Part shown: positions 1 to 5,243 of the stretch, piece after piece | How positions within the stretch are numbered: position 1 is the first letter of the stretch | Layout of the letters: every line of letters begins with the position of its first letter | Origin: Planctomycetaceae bacterium | Lineage (GTDB): Bacteria > Planctomycetota > Planctomycetia > Pirellulales > Pirellulaceae | NCBI GenBank assembly: GCA_002702965.1 | Contig: PADE01000100.1 | Coordinates: forward strand, 12,192-17,434 | Length of the DNA: 5,243 nt | Direction of reading: 5' to 3' | Program-made: the position numbers and the translations under genes | Notes under the pieces: generated by a model | What the model saw: only the letters and a program-made list of their open reading frames with translations | Told to the model about the DNA's origin: nothing | Database searches by the model: none

Positions 1-882
1 ATCGGGAATATCGACGCGGTCGTGCGCCGCAGCGCGGACGGCGGCAAGACCTGGGGCCCGGAGATCGTGATCTGGGACGACGGGGAGCGTTCTGTGAACA
101 ACCCAAGCGCGGTTGTGGACCCCAAGACCCGCCGGATCTGCGTCTTCATGGGTCGGTGGGATGGCACGACCCCAAGTCAGCATGTTGCCTACAGCGACGA
201 CGACGGCAAAACGTGGAGCGCACCGCAGGACATGACAGAGATTCTCCGCGACCAGATCAAGGACGGTCGCAGGCTTGTCATCCCCGGCCCTGGCGCCGGC
301 ATCGCGCTTACGCGAGGCAGGCACGCGGGCCGTCTGATCGTGCCGATGAACCACGGCGCAGCATGGGGGCCGAGTGTTGTTTACAGCGACGACGGCGGCC
401 AGACATGGAAGCCCGGCGGAGCGTTGCACTCGAACATTGGCGAATCCAAGTGCGCGGAGTTGAGCGATGGCTCGGTGCTGTTCGTCGGTAACCCCGGTCC
501 CCCGGAGACGAGACGCCGACTGACCGTCATCGGCGAGGGCGGCACCAAGAACTCCACCGAGTTACAGCACGCGGATGATCTGCGTCATGTCTCCTGCCAG
601 GGGGCCGTGGAGCGTCATTCGTGGCCGTTGGAAGGCAAGCCGGGCCTGCTTCTGTACTCGGGCCCTGCTTCTGTGACGGCACGCGCTCGGGGAACCCTTC
701 GCGGCAGCTACAACGAAGGCAAGACCTGGCCCTGGAAGCTGGAGTACTACCAGGGTCCCTCAGGCTACAGCGACATCGCCATCCTCCCCGACGGCCGCGT
801 GGCCGTCCTCTTTGAAAAGGACGGCAAGAGCAACCTGGGCTTCACGGTTTTGCCCGCGCCGCCGGCAACCCCACCAAAGTAA
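1..882 (+). CDS. Sialidase (GH33-like, BNR/Asp-box), C-terminal part
   Basis: The frame is open from the first base to a TAA at 880-882, so the N-terminus lies upstream of the window; the GTG at position 22 is internal. Numbering from the first codon, four Asp-box motifs (S-x-D-x-G-x-T-W type) are visible: SADGGKTW at 11-18, SDDDGKTW at 65-72, SDDGGQTW at 129-136 and the variant SYNEGKTW at 236-243. These mark blades of a six-bladed beta-propeller. The segment GESKCAELSDGSVLF (147-161) fits the region carrying the Glu of the Glu/Tyr catalytic pair, and GYSDIAILPDGRVAVLFE (255-272) fits the end of the fold with the nucleophilic Tyr. The first arginine of the triad and the acid/base Asp would be upstream. 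Family members release terminal sialic acid or related sugars, and such proteins are usually exported. Export cannot be checked here. No terminator-like hairpin follows. Family assignment is firm; exact substrate is unknown. Confidence 0.88.
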   Translation: MGNIDAVVRRSADGGKTWGPEIVIWDDGERSVNNPSAVVDPKTRRICVFMGRWDGTTPSQHVAYSDDDGKTWSAPQDMTEILRDQIKDGRRLVIPGPGAGIALTRGRHAGRLIVPMNHGAAWGPSVVYSDDGGQTWKPGGALHSNIGESKCAELSDGSVLFVGNPGPPETRRRLTVIGEGGTKNSTELQHADDLRHVSCQGAVERHSWPLEGKPGLLLYSGPASVTARARGTLRGSYNEGKTWPWKLEYYQGPSGYSDIAILPDGRVAVLFEKDGKSNLGFTVLPAPPATPPK

Positions 883-1419
883 GCCGAGTGCGACTGGATC
901 CACCACCGTGTCTTCCAACGGTCTCTTCATCTTAACGAAAAATGGATCGCGTATGGCTGCGGCATTGGCGGAGGTGGTCTGGGGTTGGCAGTAGCCGCAA
1001 TTGCATGGATCGTCTTCTCTACTATAGAACCATCTCGAGTCCGTTTTGTGGACCTTACTCGTAGTGGCAGGGGGCATTTACGTACTGTGGTTGGCGATTC
1101 CCAAGCCGCTTCTACCGACACGGGTTGCGATGGAGGCAAAGAGCAACGGCCGCGGCTCAGGCGACTGTGTCCAAGCCCAAGGAGGAGAAGGTTTTGGAAA
1201 TCGATCTATCTCTGATCCGGCGCGCGGTGATTAGCGGTCTTATGAATGCCCGCGAAGGCAAAACGGCGCTGGAGTCTGAACCCTGGCCCCTGAACAGGAT
1301 TGCCGGTGCCTTTTCGGATCGGTGTTTTTGGAAATGTATGAACGAGCCGTATACTACACAACCCTACCGTTTGGGACTCGCACGCGTGGCCTTGGTTCAA
1401 CAAGTGGAGATGCGCTTTG
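883..1419. other. Stretch without an intact gene; possible relic of a small membrane protein
   Basis: No reading frame here has both a credible start and a recognisable product. Hydrophobic, membrane-helix-like peptides nevertheless appear in two plus-strand frames. Frame 1 gives WIAYGCGIGGGGLGLAVAAI and onward (about 943-1020). Frame 2 gives WTLLVVAGGIYVLWLAIPKP (about 1049-1108). Frame 3 then stays open to 1514 with a charged, helical-looking segment (SKPKEEKVLEIDLSLIRRAV, about 1170-1229). Read in order, these could be a two-helix membrane protein broken by two frameshifts, but they could equally be chance openness. The right end holds a candidate promoter for the lipoprotein gene. No RNA gene or clear repeat was seen. 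Confidence 0.3.
1328..1355 (+). promoter_or_regulatory. Candidate sigma70-type promoter for the lipoprotein gene
   Basis: TTGGAA at 1328-1333 and TATACT at 1350-1355 match the -35 and -10 consensus at four and five of six positions, with a 16-bp spacer. The expected start of transcription near 1362 would leave a leader of about 55-60 nt before the lipoprotein start. This is a pattern match only, in a lineage whose promoters may differ. Confidence 0.3.
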
Positions 1420-1686
1420 ATGCAACGTGCAATCCGTGTGTTTGCGATGCTCCTGATGTGCGTCTTGATGGCCGGCTGTTTCAACAGGGACACAACCAAA
1501 CGGAGAAGGCGTGATGATGGGTCCTACCGGGACACCGATAGCGGGAGGCGAACGCGCAAACCGAAGAAGAAGATGACCGGGACCAAGCGGTCCAGCTCCA
1601 AACGTAGCGCGAGCTCCAAACGTAGCTCGAGCTCCAAACGTAGCTCGAGTTCCAAACGGTCGTCGAGCCGGCGGGGAAGAAAGTAG
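1420..1686 (+). CDS. Small Arg/Lys/Ser-rich lipoprotein with hexapeptide repeats
   Basis: The product is 88 residues. It begins with a classic lipoprotein signal: basic n-region MQRAIR, hydrophobic core VFAMLLMCVLM, and lipobox-like MAGC with Cys20 as the lipidation site (Met rather than Leu at -3). The mature part is strongly basic. It carries an Arg run near residues 26-30, a KPKKK cluster, and a C-terminal tract made of an S-S-K-R-S-[A/S] unit repeated four times, ending in SRRGRK. A purine-rich GGAG at 1406-1409 precedes the start. ATG 1420 is chosen; an in-frame TTG at 1417 would add one residue and sits at slightly better spacing (7 versus 10 nt). The protein should be anchored in a membrane, and the basic tail could bind an anionic polymer, nucleic acid or cell-surface glycan, but this is inference. 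I recognise no named family. Many bacteria have small orphan lipoproteins like this. Confidence 0.62.
   Translation: MQRAIRVFAMLLMCVLMAGCFNRDTTKRRRRDDGSYRDTDSGRRTRKPKKKMTGTKRSSSKRSASSKRSSSSKRSSSSKRSSSRRGRK
1594..1665 (+). repeat. 18-bp in-frame tandem repeat (4 copies)
   Basis: Four head-to-tail copies of an 18-bp unit, agctccaaacgtagctcg, lie at 1594-1611 (one base different), 1612-1629, 1630-1647 (both exact) and 1648-1665 (degenerate). They encode the S-S-K-R-S-[A/S] hexapeptide of the lipoprotein. The unit is a multiple of three, so copy-number change would keep the frame. The exact middle copies suggest recent duplication. Confidence 0.85.
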
Positions 1687-1844
1687 AACGGCTGCTGTCA
1701 CGACGGAGAACAGGGGCCACGGGAGAAGTTCCCGTTCACGTCGAAGAGAACAACGAGCTAAACCCGAAAATGCTGATCTTGGTCGGCCACCCGTCACTCC
1801 CCTCGTGACGCCTTCGAAATAAGACGCGGCAGGCTGATGGGATT

Positions 1845-2069
1845 TTAGCGCTTCGGGGCTACCCTAGCCGCTAGGCGTATGGTGCGGGGGTTTCTGGCCG
1901 CAGGCAAAGCGCCAAGTGTCGGCAGCACATAAAGGTGGGTCACGCTCGACGGAATTTCGCGGATCCTGTCGGCATCCGTGTGGATGGTATCGCAGAGGGA
2001 ATACTTCTGTGTGGCGCGGAAGTCCGCATGCCGCATCAGCTGCTGGATCAGGTCGGGCGGTTGTCTGCG
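1845..2069 (-). pseudogene. Tyrosine recombinase/integrase C-terminal remnant
   Basis: In the minus-strand frame ending at TAA 1847..1845, the peptide PPDLIQQLMRHADFRATQKY (about 2057 down to 2001) resembles the end of the catalytic domain of phage-type integrases. There, a His in an L-[MG]-[GR]-H-x5-T-x2-Y pattern is followed nine residues later by the nucleophilic Tyr. His would be at 2030..2028 and Tyr at 2003..2001. The following residues (IHTDADRIREI) also look like the helical tail of such enzymes. The Arg-His-x-x-Arg boxes and N-terminal domain are absent, and upstream the frame runs into the 3' end of the neighbouring gene. It is therefore at most a tail of about 60-75 residues, not a working enzyme. 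The last 30 or so residues are not recognisable. It could mark the edge of a lost mobile element. A chance match cannot be excluded. Confidence 0.42.
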
Positions 2070-2085
2070 ATCGTCGGCCCTGCGA

Positions 2086-3198
2086 TCAATCGGACCGTTT
2101 CGCCTTGAGGTCTCGGTCGTAGGCGGCAACCACATCTTGGATGCCGCCGTCCACGAACCAAATGATCTCGCGAAAGACGGCTTCCTTGCCGCGTGGGATT
2201 GCCACGCCGGCTTGGGCGCTATGGATGCACAGCAGATACGGCTGGCTCTGGTTGTAGAACAGGCCCTGGTAGTCCTCCGAAGCCGTCGCCACGCCGCGGT
2301 TGCCCGATCGGGATCGGCACAGGATCAGCGGATGGTCCACCCGATCCGGCATCGTGCGGTTCTCGACGTGGCCTTTCCAGATGTCGAGCCGTTTCGATTC
2401 CAGAAATCCCTCGCGGTAAATCACACTGGCCGGGCTTTGGCTCTTCGGGGCACCGGGAGCTGTGCGCAGATCGAGGAACGACCGCCACTGCTTCTGCACA
2501 CGCACGTAGATACGGCTAAAGTCGCTGCACGCAAACTCGGGCGCCGCGGAAAAATGTAGGCAGTTGGCCGGTGACGCCAGTTTGATGTCGTGATCCGGCG
2601 CGGCCTTGACGCGGATTTCCAGAGACACCGAATCGTCCCGCGCGGTCATCGTCGCCACCACCGAGGCCTTGCGTTCGAACTGGCGCGACCAGACGAGCTC
2701 GCCTTCATCGCTGATCGTGAAGTCCTGTTTTGCGACGTCGGCGTCCCATTGCGCCCAGACGTTGTCGATTACTTCGGGGAACCAGAGCAGAAACGTCTGC
2801 CCTGGCCACTCGACGACTCGCATGTGGACCTGCGTCGTCGGGTTCTTGCGGATTGTCAGCGTGTGCTCGGTGGACAACGCGATGGTTTTGTAGGAACGGC
2901 GTTTCTTCTCCGGGAGCAGCGGCTTCCGCTCGCGCCTGTCCGATCCGTCGGCCCGGGCGATGGTGTGGACGCGCTCCAGCGGAACCGTGATGGCAAATCC
3001 ATCTTTCGTGCGAACACGTACGCGCCGTTTGTCGCGGTGTTCGATCCGCCCCTTGATCTCCGTGTGATTGGTCAGACGAAGCGAATGCGATGGGTCGCTG
3101 TCAGCCGGGTCCGCCGAGACCAGCTGCCGGGATCCAAGTGGTAGTGTCACAACCAGAGAGACAAGTGCGGCGGTCCGTCGAAACGTCGAGCGATTCAC
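2086..3198 (-). CDS. Secreted protein of unknown function, paralogous to the C-terminal domain of the upstream gene
   Basis: The product is 370 residues from GTG 3198 to TGA 2088..2086. An upstream in-frame GTG at 3216 would add six residues, but the AGAGGA just upstream favours 3198. A signal peptide is visible (basic MNRSTFRR, then hydrophobic AALVSLVVTLPL). Residues about 40-80 form a basic beta-rich module (TEIKGRIEHRDKRRVRVRTK, then ITVPLERV) that recalls small SH3-like or SHD1-type modules; this is only a resemblance. Residues about 124-352 form a second domain with landmarks FLLWFPEV (136-143), SLEIRV, PLILCRSRSG (290-299), YLLCIHS (321-327) and IIWFVDGG. These align with FLLNVPEV, DLTIRI, PFLFVRSRDG, YTCLHT and KLYFLRGG of the gene immediately upstream. 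The gap to that gene is 36 bp, so the two are probably co-transcribed. No catalytic motif is evident. Function unknown; export is likely. Confidence 0.8.
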   Translation of the reverse strand: MNRSTFRRTAALVSLVVTLPLGSRQLVSADPADSDPSHSLRLTNHTEIKGRIEHRDKRRVRVRTKDGFAITVPLERVHTIARADGSDRRERKPLLPEKKRRSYKTIALSTEHTLTIRKNPTTQVHMRVVEWPGQTFLLWFPEVIDNVWAQWDADVAKQDFTISDEGELVWSRQFERKASVVATMTARDDSVSLEIRVKAAPDHDIKLASPANCLHFSAAPEFACSDFSRIYVRVQKQWRSFLDLRTAPGAPKSQSPASVIYREGFLESKRLDIWKGHVENRTMPDRVDHPLILCRSRSGNRGVATASEDYQGLFYNQSQPYLLCIHSAQAGVAIPRGKEAVFREIIWFVDGGIQDVVAAYDRDLKAKRSD

Positions 3199-3207
3199 GA
3201 AACATTG

Positions 3208-3213
3208 TCCTCT
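3208..3213 (-). promoter_or_regulatory. Ribosome binding site deciding the GTG 3198 start
   Basis: AGAGGA (3213 down to 3208) stands nine bases before GTG 3198 and lies inside the six-codon extension that would result from starting at GTG 3216. An ATG at 3205..3203 lies closer but is out of frame, leading to a short unrecognisable peptide. Confidence 0.45.
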
Positions 3214-3234
3214 CACGGAAATCCTTGTGCCGGG

Positions 3235-3594
3235 TTACTTGCCGAAATCGGATTTCCACCGATCCATCAATTTCTGAGCCCCGCCGCGCAGGAAATAAAG
3301 CTTTCCCGTTTTTGATCGGTCCTCGCCTGACGGGATGTCGGGCCAAATAGGTAGTGTGTGGAGACAGGTGTAGTGGGCATTGCTTTCCAATCGGTTCGCG
3401 GTGTCCCAGGCCTGAGCGATCACCCAGTCGCCGTCGCGCGAGCGGACGAACAGGAAGGGAGGACGTAGTTGACGAGAGTCCCTGGCGTCACCCGCGGCGC
3501 GAGCCGTCACGGGCCAGCTGCCGTACAGCGTTTCTCCAGGGCTCGAACGCGTGGCAAAGGGGATCTTTAGAAGACTTGTCGATCCGTTGTCGGT
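3235..3594 (-). pseudogene. Distal segment of the interrupted FGE fusion gene after the second UGA
   Basis: The reading phase continues open for 119 codons after UGA 3597..3595 and closes the C-terminal domain: PPFLFVRSRDGDWVIAQAW, then HYTCLHTLPIWPDIPSGE, KLYFLRGG and a final RWKSDFGK before TAA. These blocks match PLILCRSRSGNRGVA, YLLCIHS and IIWFVDGG in the neighbouring gene, which shows that this piece belongs to the same protein. A GTG at 3510 has no good ribosome binding site and would begin mid-domain. Confidence 0.6.
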
Positions 3595-4266
3595 TCATCC
3601 AAACGACCGCGCGCGTTCCGGGTCGAAGAAGTAGGGCGCTCCGTGGGGATTGAAGCATGTATTGGTAAAGACTTTAGTGAATGGCTTGTCGGTGAGGTTT
3701 CGGATTCGGATTGTCAGGTCAACGTGGTCGAAGTTTGGCACCAGCTTGACGTAATACTCGGCTTTCCTGGGTAACACAAATGTGTACTGGCAGGATCCGT
3801 CGTCATTTGCCGTCCATTGAGTCGGACCGCCTCGGGTCGATCCGAGTTCGGCGCTGCCGGCCACTTCCGGGACGTTCAACAGAAACGTGGCGTCCGGAAA
3901 GTACGGTACCTGAATCACGCCCGTATGTCCGCCTTGATAGAAGCCAACGCGGATCCGTTCCTTGCCGTACAACGCGGTGCGAGGTCCTTCGGCCGCTGGG
4001 ATCTTGGCTAGCGCGGGGGGCGCGGGAATGTCCTTGACGCAGCGGAAACCCAGATAACTTTGCCCTCGGTACTCATGGGCGGAGAAGTTCCGGGCGGCGC
4101 AGCGAAAGTTGTACCGTAGGCTGTTGACCCCGGACGCTCCTTTGATCACCCAGAAACCGGTGTTGCCGATCGTGTCTGGAGGCATGCGCGTGGCCGTCCA
4201 TTCGGCCACGTTTCCGCACATGTCCAGGACCGCGTAAGGGCTCGCACCGGCCGGGAATGCCCCCAC
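3595..4266 (-). CDS. Middle open segment of the interrupted FGE fusion gene
   Basis: This is the stretch between the two UGAs counted from the first GTG (4266). It carries the second half of the FGE-like domain (CGNVAEW, FRCAAR, GFRC) and the first half of the C-terminal domain, including FLLNVPEV. The first residues, GAFPAGASPYAVLDMCGNV, are internal fold sequence, so GTG 4266 is not a natural start. It is listed because automatic gene calling would report it as a separate gene. Confidence 0.4.
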   Translation of the reverse strand: MGAFPAGASPYAVLDMCGNVAEWTATRMPPDTIGNTGFWVIKGASGVNSLRYNFRCAARNFSAHEYRGQSYLGFRCVKDIPAPPALAKIPAAEGPRTALYGKERIRVGFYQGGHTGVIQVPYFPDATFLLNVPEVAGSAELGSTRGGPTQWTANDDGSCQYTFVLPRKAEYYVKLVPNFDHVDLTIRIRNLTDKPFTKVFTNTCFNPHGAPYFFDPERARSFG

Positions 4267-4329
4267 GGGTGTCGTGTTGGCACGCGTGCGGGGCGAATCC
4301 AGGTCATCCGCGCGGGTCGCATCATCACG

Positions 4330-4878
4330 TCAGTCGTTCCCCCAGGGATACACGCGGCCGTCGGTCCCGCGAGCGGCTTTCTCCCACTCCTCTTGGGTCG
4401 GCAACCGCAACCCGGCCCAGCGTGCGTAGGCAACCGCGTCAGGCCAGGCGACATTGGTCACGGGGTGGTGGTCCCGGCCTTTGGTGCGCCGATGAGGTTT
4501 CCACGATTTGTAACCGGTCGCGCCCAGGAACTCGTGATACTGGGTGTTGGTCACCGGGTGTCGGTCGATCAGGAACGCCTTCAGTTTCACTTTCCGTTGC
4601 GGCGACTCGGTCAGAAATAGGCTCGGGTCAACGTCGTAGCGGGTCGCAAGTTGTTTCACCTCATCCGCGCTGGTCCCCATCACGAACTCACCGGCCGGAA
4701 TCAGCACCATGTCTCGTACAGCCTCGGGCGTGTCTCTCTCCGATTCTGCTTCTGCGGCGTGGGTCGTCTGGACGCACATGGGCCGGTCCACCACGGTGGC
4801 CATCAGAACCGCACCGATTGCGAGGACCGTGACGACGCGCTCGGAGTCCAATCGGACTGTCTGCTCTGAAGTCGACAC
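4330..4878 (-). CDS. Product expected if the first UGA terminates: truncated FGE-like protein
   Basis: From GTG 4878, preceded by a strong ribosome binding site, translation would stop after 182 residues, immediately behind YPWGND. This product has the export segment and the first half of the FGE fold, but lacks the CGNVAEW and GFRC strands that complete it, so a folded, working protein is unlikely. Starting at ATG 4899 would add seven residues, but that would place the ribosome binding site inside the gene. Confidence 0.5.
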   Translation of the reverse strand: MSTSEQTVRLDSERVVTVLAIGAVLMATVVDRPMCVQTTHAAEAESERDTPEAVRDMVLIPAGEFVMGTSADEVKQLATRYDVDPSLFLTESPQRKVKLKAFLIDRHPVTNTQYHEFLGATGYKSWKPHRRTKGRDHHPVTNVAWPDAVAYARWAGLRLPTQEEWEKAARGTDGRVYPWGND

Positions 4879-4884
4879 GTTCTT

Positions 4885-4890
4885 CCTCCC
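4885..4890 (-). promoter_or_regulatory. Strong ribosome binding site before GTG 4878
   Basis: GGGAGG (4890 down to 4885) is followed by a six-base spacer and GTG 4878. It is a near-perfect Shine-Dalgarno match at ideal spacing, so GTG 4878 is preferred over ATG 4899, which has no comparable site upstream. Confidence 0.65.
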
Positions 4891-4899
4891 ACGGAGCAT

Positions 4900-5243
4900 T
4901 CGTTGATAGCGTTACCGAATGCCGGCAACCACTAGTGATGCAGGCTGGCGGGTGAGGATCCAGTCTATCTGATGAACGGTCGCAAGTTCTGCACGGCGCG
5001 GTCGCTCCGCGCTGCTCTGGCGAATACCCACCGGGAAATCACACACGCTCCAGCCGTACGAACGGGGGCACCTCGGGCCACGCTGAGCCTCCAGGGGTTC
5101 GCAAGCTCAAGCGGATGGACAGACGTACCTGGAGTCTTTTCAAAGGCCGTAGTGGCGACGCGTGTGCCAGCCTGACGAGATGTGGTGCAAAGGGATGCAG
5201 CGGATGTGAAAGAACTGGCGCAGTGGCTTGGATCGCTGGTGCA
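4900..5243. other. Right-edge stretch with no supported gene
   Basis: This stretch should contain the promoter of the minus-strand operon, but I found no convincing -35/-10 pair. Open frames exist on both strands (for example plus 4972-5175, and minus from the edge to about 4972), without recognisable motifs or good starts. At the extreme right a plus frame after TGA 5173-5175 reads VVQRDAADVKELAQWLGSLV (from GTG 5182) and leaves the window. It looks protein-like but is too short to identify. Confidence 0.3.

Larger units (their letters stand above)
3235..4878 (-). pseudogene. Secreted FGE-sulfatase (SUMF1-like) fusion protein, interrupted by two in-frame UGA codons
   Basis: One reading phase runs from GTG 4878 to TAA 3237..3235 (547 codons), with UGA at codon 183 (4332..4330) and codon 428 (3597..3595). 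The N-terminus has a hydrophobic export segment (VVTVLAIGAVLMATVV). The FGE-like domain spans about 55-283: MVLIPAGEFVMG (57-68), PVTNTQY, HPVTNVAWPDAVAYARWAG (138-156), RLPTQEEWEKAARG (158-171), YPWGND (177-182), CGNVAEW (221-227), FRCAAR and a closing GFRC (277-280). Of the two active-site Cys of true formylglycine-generating enzymes, the one in FRCAAR is kept (Cys260), but the one five residues earlier appears to be Arg, so sulfatase activation is doubtful. A C-terminal domain (about 300-547) is related to the downstream neighbour. Coding similarity continues across both UGAs in the same frame, so only the two codons break it. It is either a decaying gene, a sequence error, or a recoded gene; I favour decay. 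Confidence 0.75.

Noticed and set aside
22..24. GTG 22 as the true start of the sialidase
   Set aside because: The frame is open to the window edge with sialidase-like residues before it, and an Asp-box follows immediately; the N-terminal half of the fold must be upstream.
1354..1797. Minus-strand 147-codon frame with an A-R-A-T-F-G repeat opposite the lipoprotein gene
   Set aside because: Its repeats are only the antisense reading of the 18-bp tandem repeat; the plus-strand frame has a lipoprotein signal and a ribosome binding site.
1863..1875. CCTAG-CCG-CTAGG inverted repeat as terminator or attachment core
   Set aside because: Only a 5-bp stem with no following U-run on either strand, and no second copy seen in the window.
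2086..2088. UGA read as Trp throughout this genome (alternative code)
   Set aside because: This UGA ends the secreted-protein gene at the point where its domain ends, and reading through gives no sensible continuation; ordinary TGG codons are used for Trp throughout the genes seen here.
1978..2559. Plus-strand 193-codon frame opposite the secreted-protein gene
   Set aside because: A shadow frame; the minus strand has a signal peptide, a good start and a domain related to the neighbouring gene.
4257..4832. Plus-strand 191-codon frame opposite the FGE-like gene
   Set aside because: Arg/Pro/Ser-rich translation typical of antisense GC-rich DNA; clear FGE motifs lie on the minus strand.
4900..4990. 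Promoter for the minus-strand operon
   Set aside because: Hexamers such as TTGCCG and TATCAA occur but with a 14-bp spacer and weak matches; not supportable.
1..5243. CRISPR array, tRNA, rRNA or complete insertion sequence
   Set aside because: No spaced direct repeats, cloverleaf-like pattern, rRNA-like block or paired terminal inverted repeats were seen on reading both strands; no computed search was possible.

Overview
The window looks like chromosomal DNA from a planctomycete-type bacterium. This is inferred from the GC-rich sequence and from the gene content: a sialidase, a secreted sulfatase-modifying-factor (FGE/SUMF1) fold protein, a secreted protein with a small basic beta-rich N-terminal module, and an Arg/Lys/Ser-rich lipoprotein. 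No rRNA, tRNA or other taxonomic marker is present, so the lineage is not proven.

Layout, left to right. (1) Positions 1-882, plus strand: the C-terminal part of a GH33-type sialidase with four Asp-box repeats; its N-terminus lies outside the window. (2) Positions 883-1419: no intact gene. Short hydrophobic stretches fall in two frames and a third frame stays open beyond them, possibly the wreck of a small membrane protein. A plausible sigma70-like promoter lies at its right end. (3) Positions 1420-1686, plus strand: a small lipoprotein whose C-terminus is built from an 18-bp tandem repeat encoding a Ser-Ser-Lys-Arg-Ser-Ser unit. (4) Positions 1687-1844: nothing convincing. (5) About 1845-2069, minus strand: a fragment resembling the C-terminal end of a tyrosine recombinase. 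(6) Positions 2086-3198, minus strand: a secreted protein of unknown function. (7) Positions 3235-4878, minus strand: a 547-codon reading frame for a secreted protein with an FGE-like domain fused to a C-terminal domain. That domain is recognisably related to the protein of region 6. The frame is broken by two in-frame UGA codons. (8) Positions 4900-5243: no supported gene.

Regions 6 and 7 form a likely two-gene operon on the minus strand, read from right to left with a 36-bp gap. Both genes appear to start at GTG codons preceded by purine-rich ribosome binding sites, and both encode exported proteins that share a domain. The most notable observation is the pair of in-frame UGAs in the upstream gene. 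The first replaces the residue right after the YPWGND motif, where Trp is usual in bacterial members of the family. UGA serves as the natural stop of the neighbouring gene, so nonsense mutation (or sequence error) is more likely than a changed genetic code. Together with the recombinase remnant and the broken frames in region 2, the window looks partly decayed. I do not see a convincing new defence or mobile system here.
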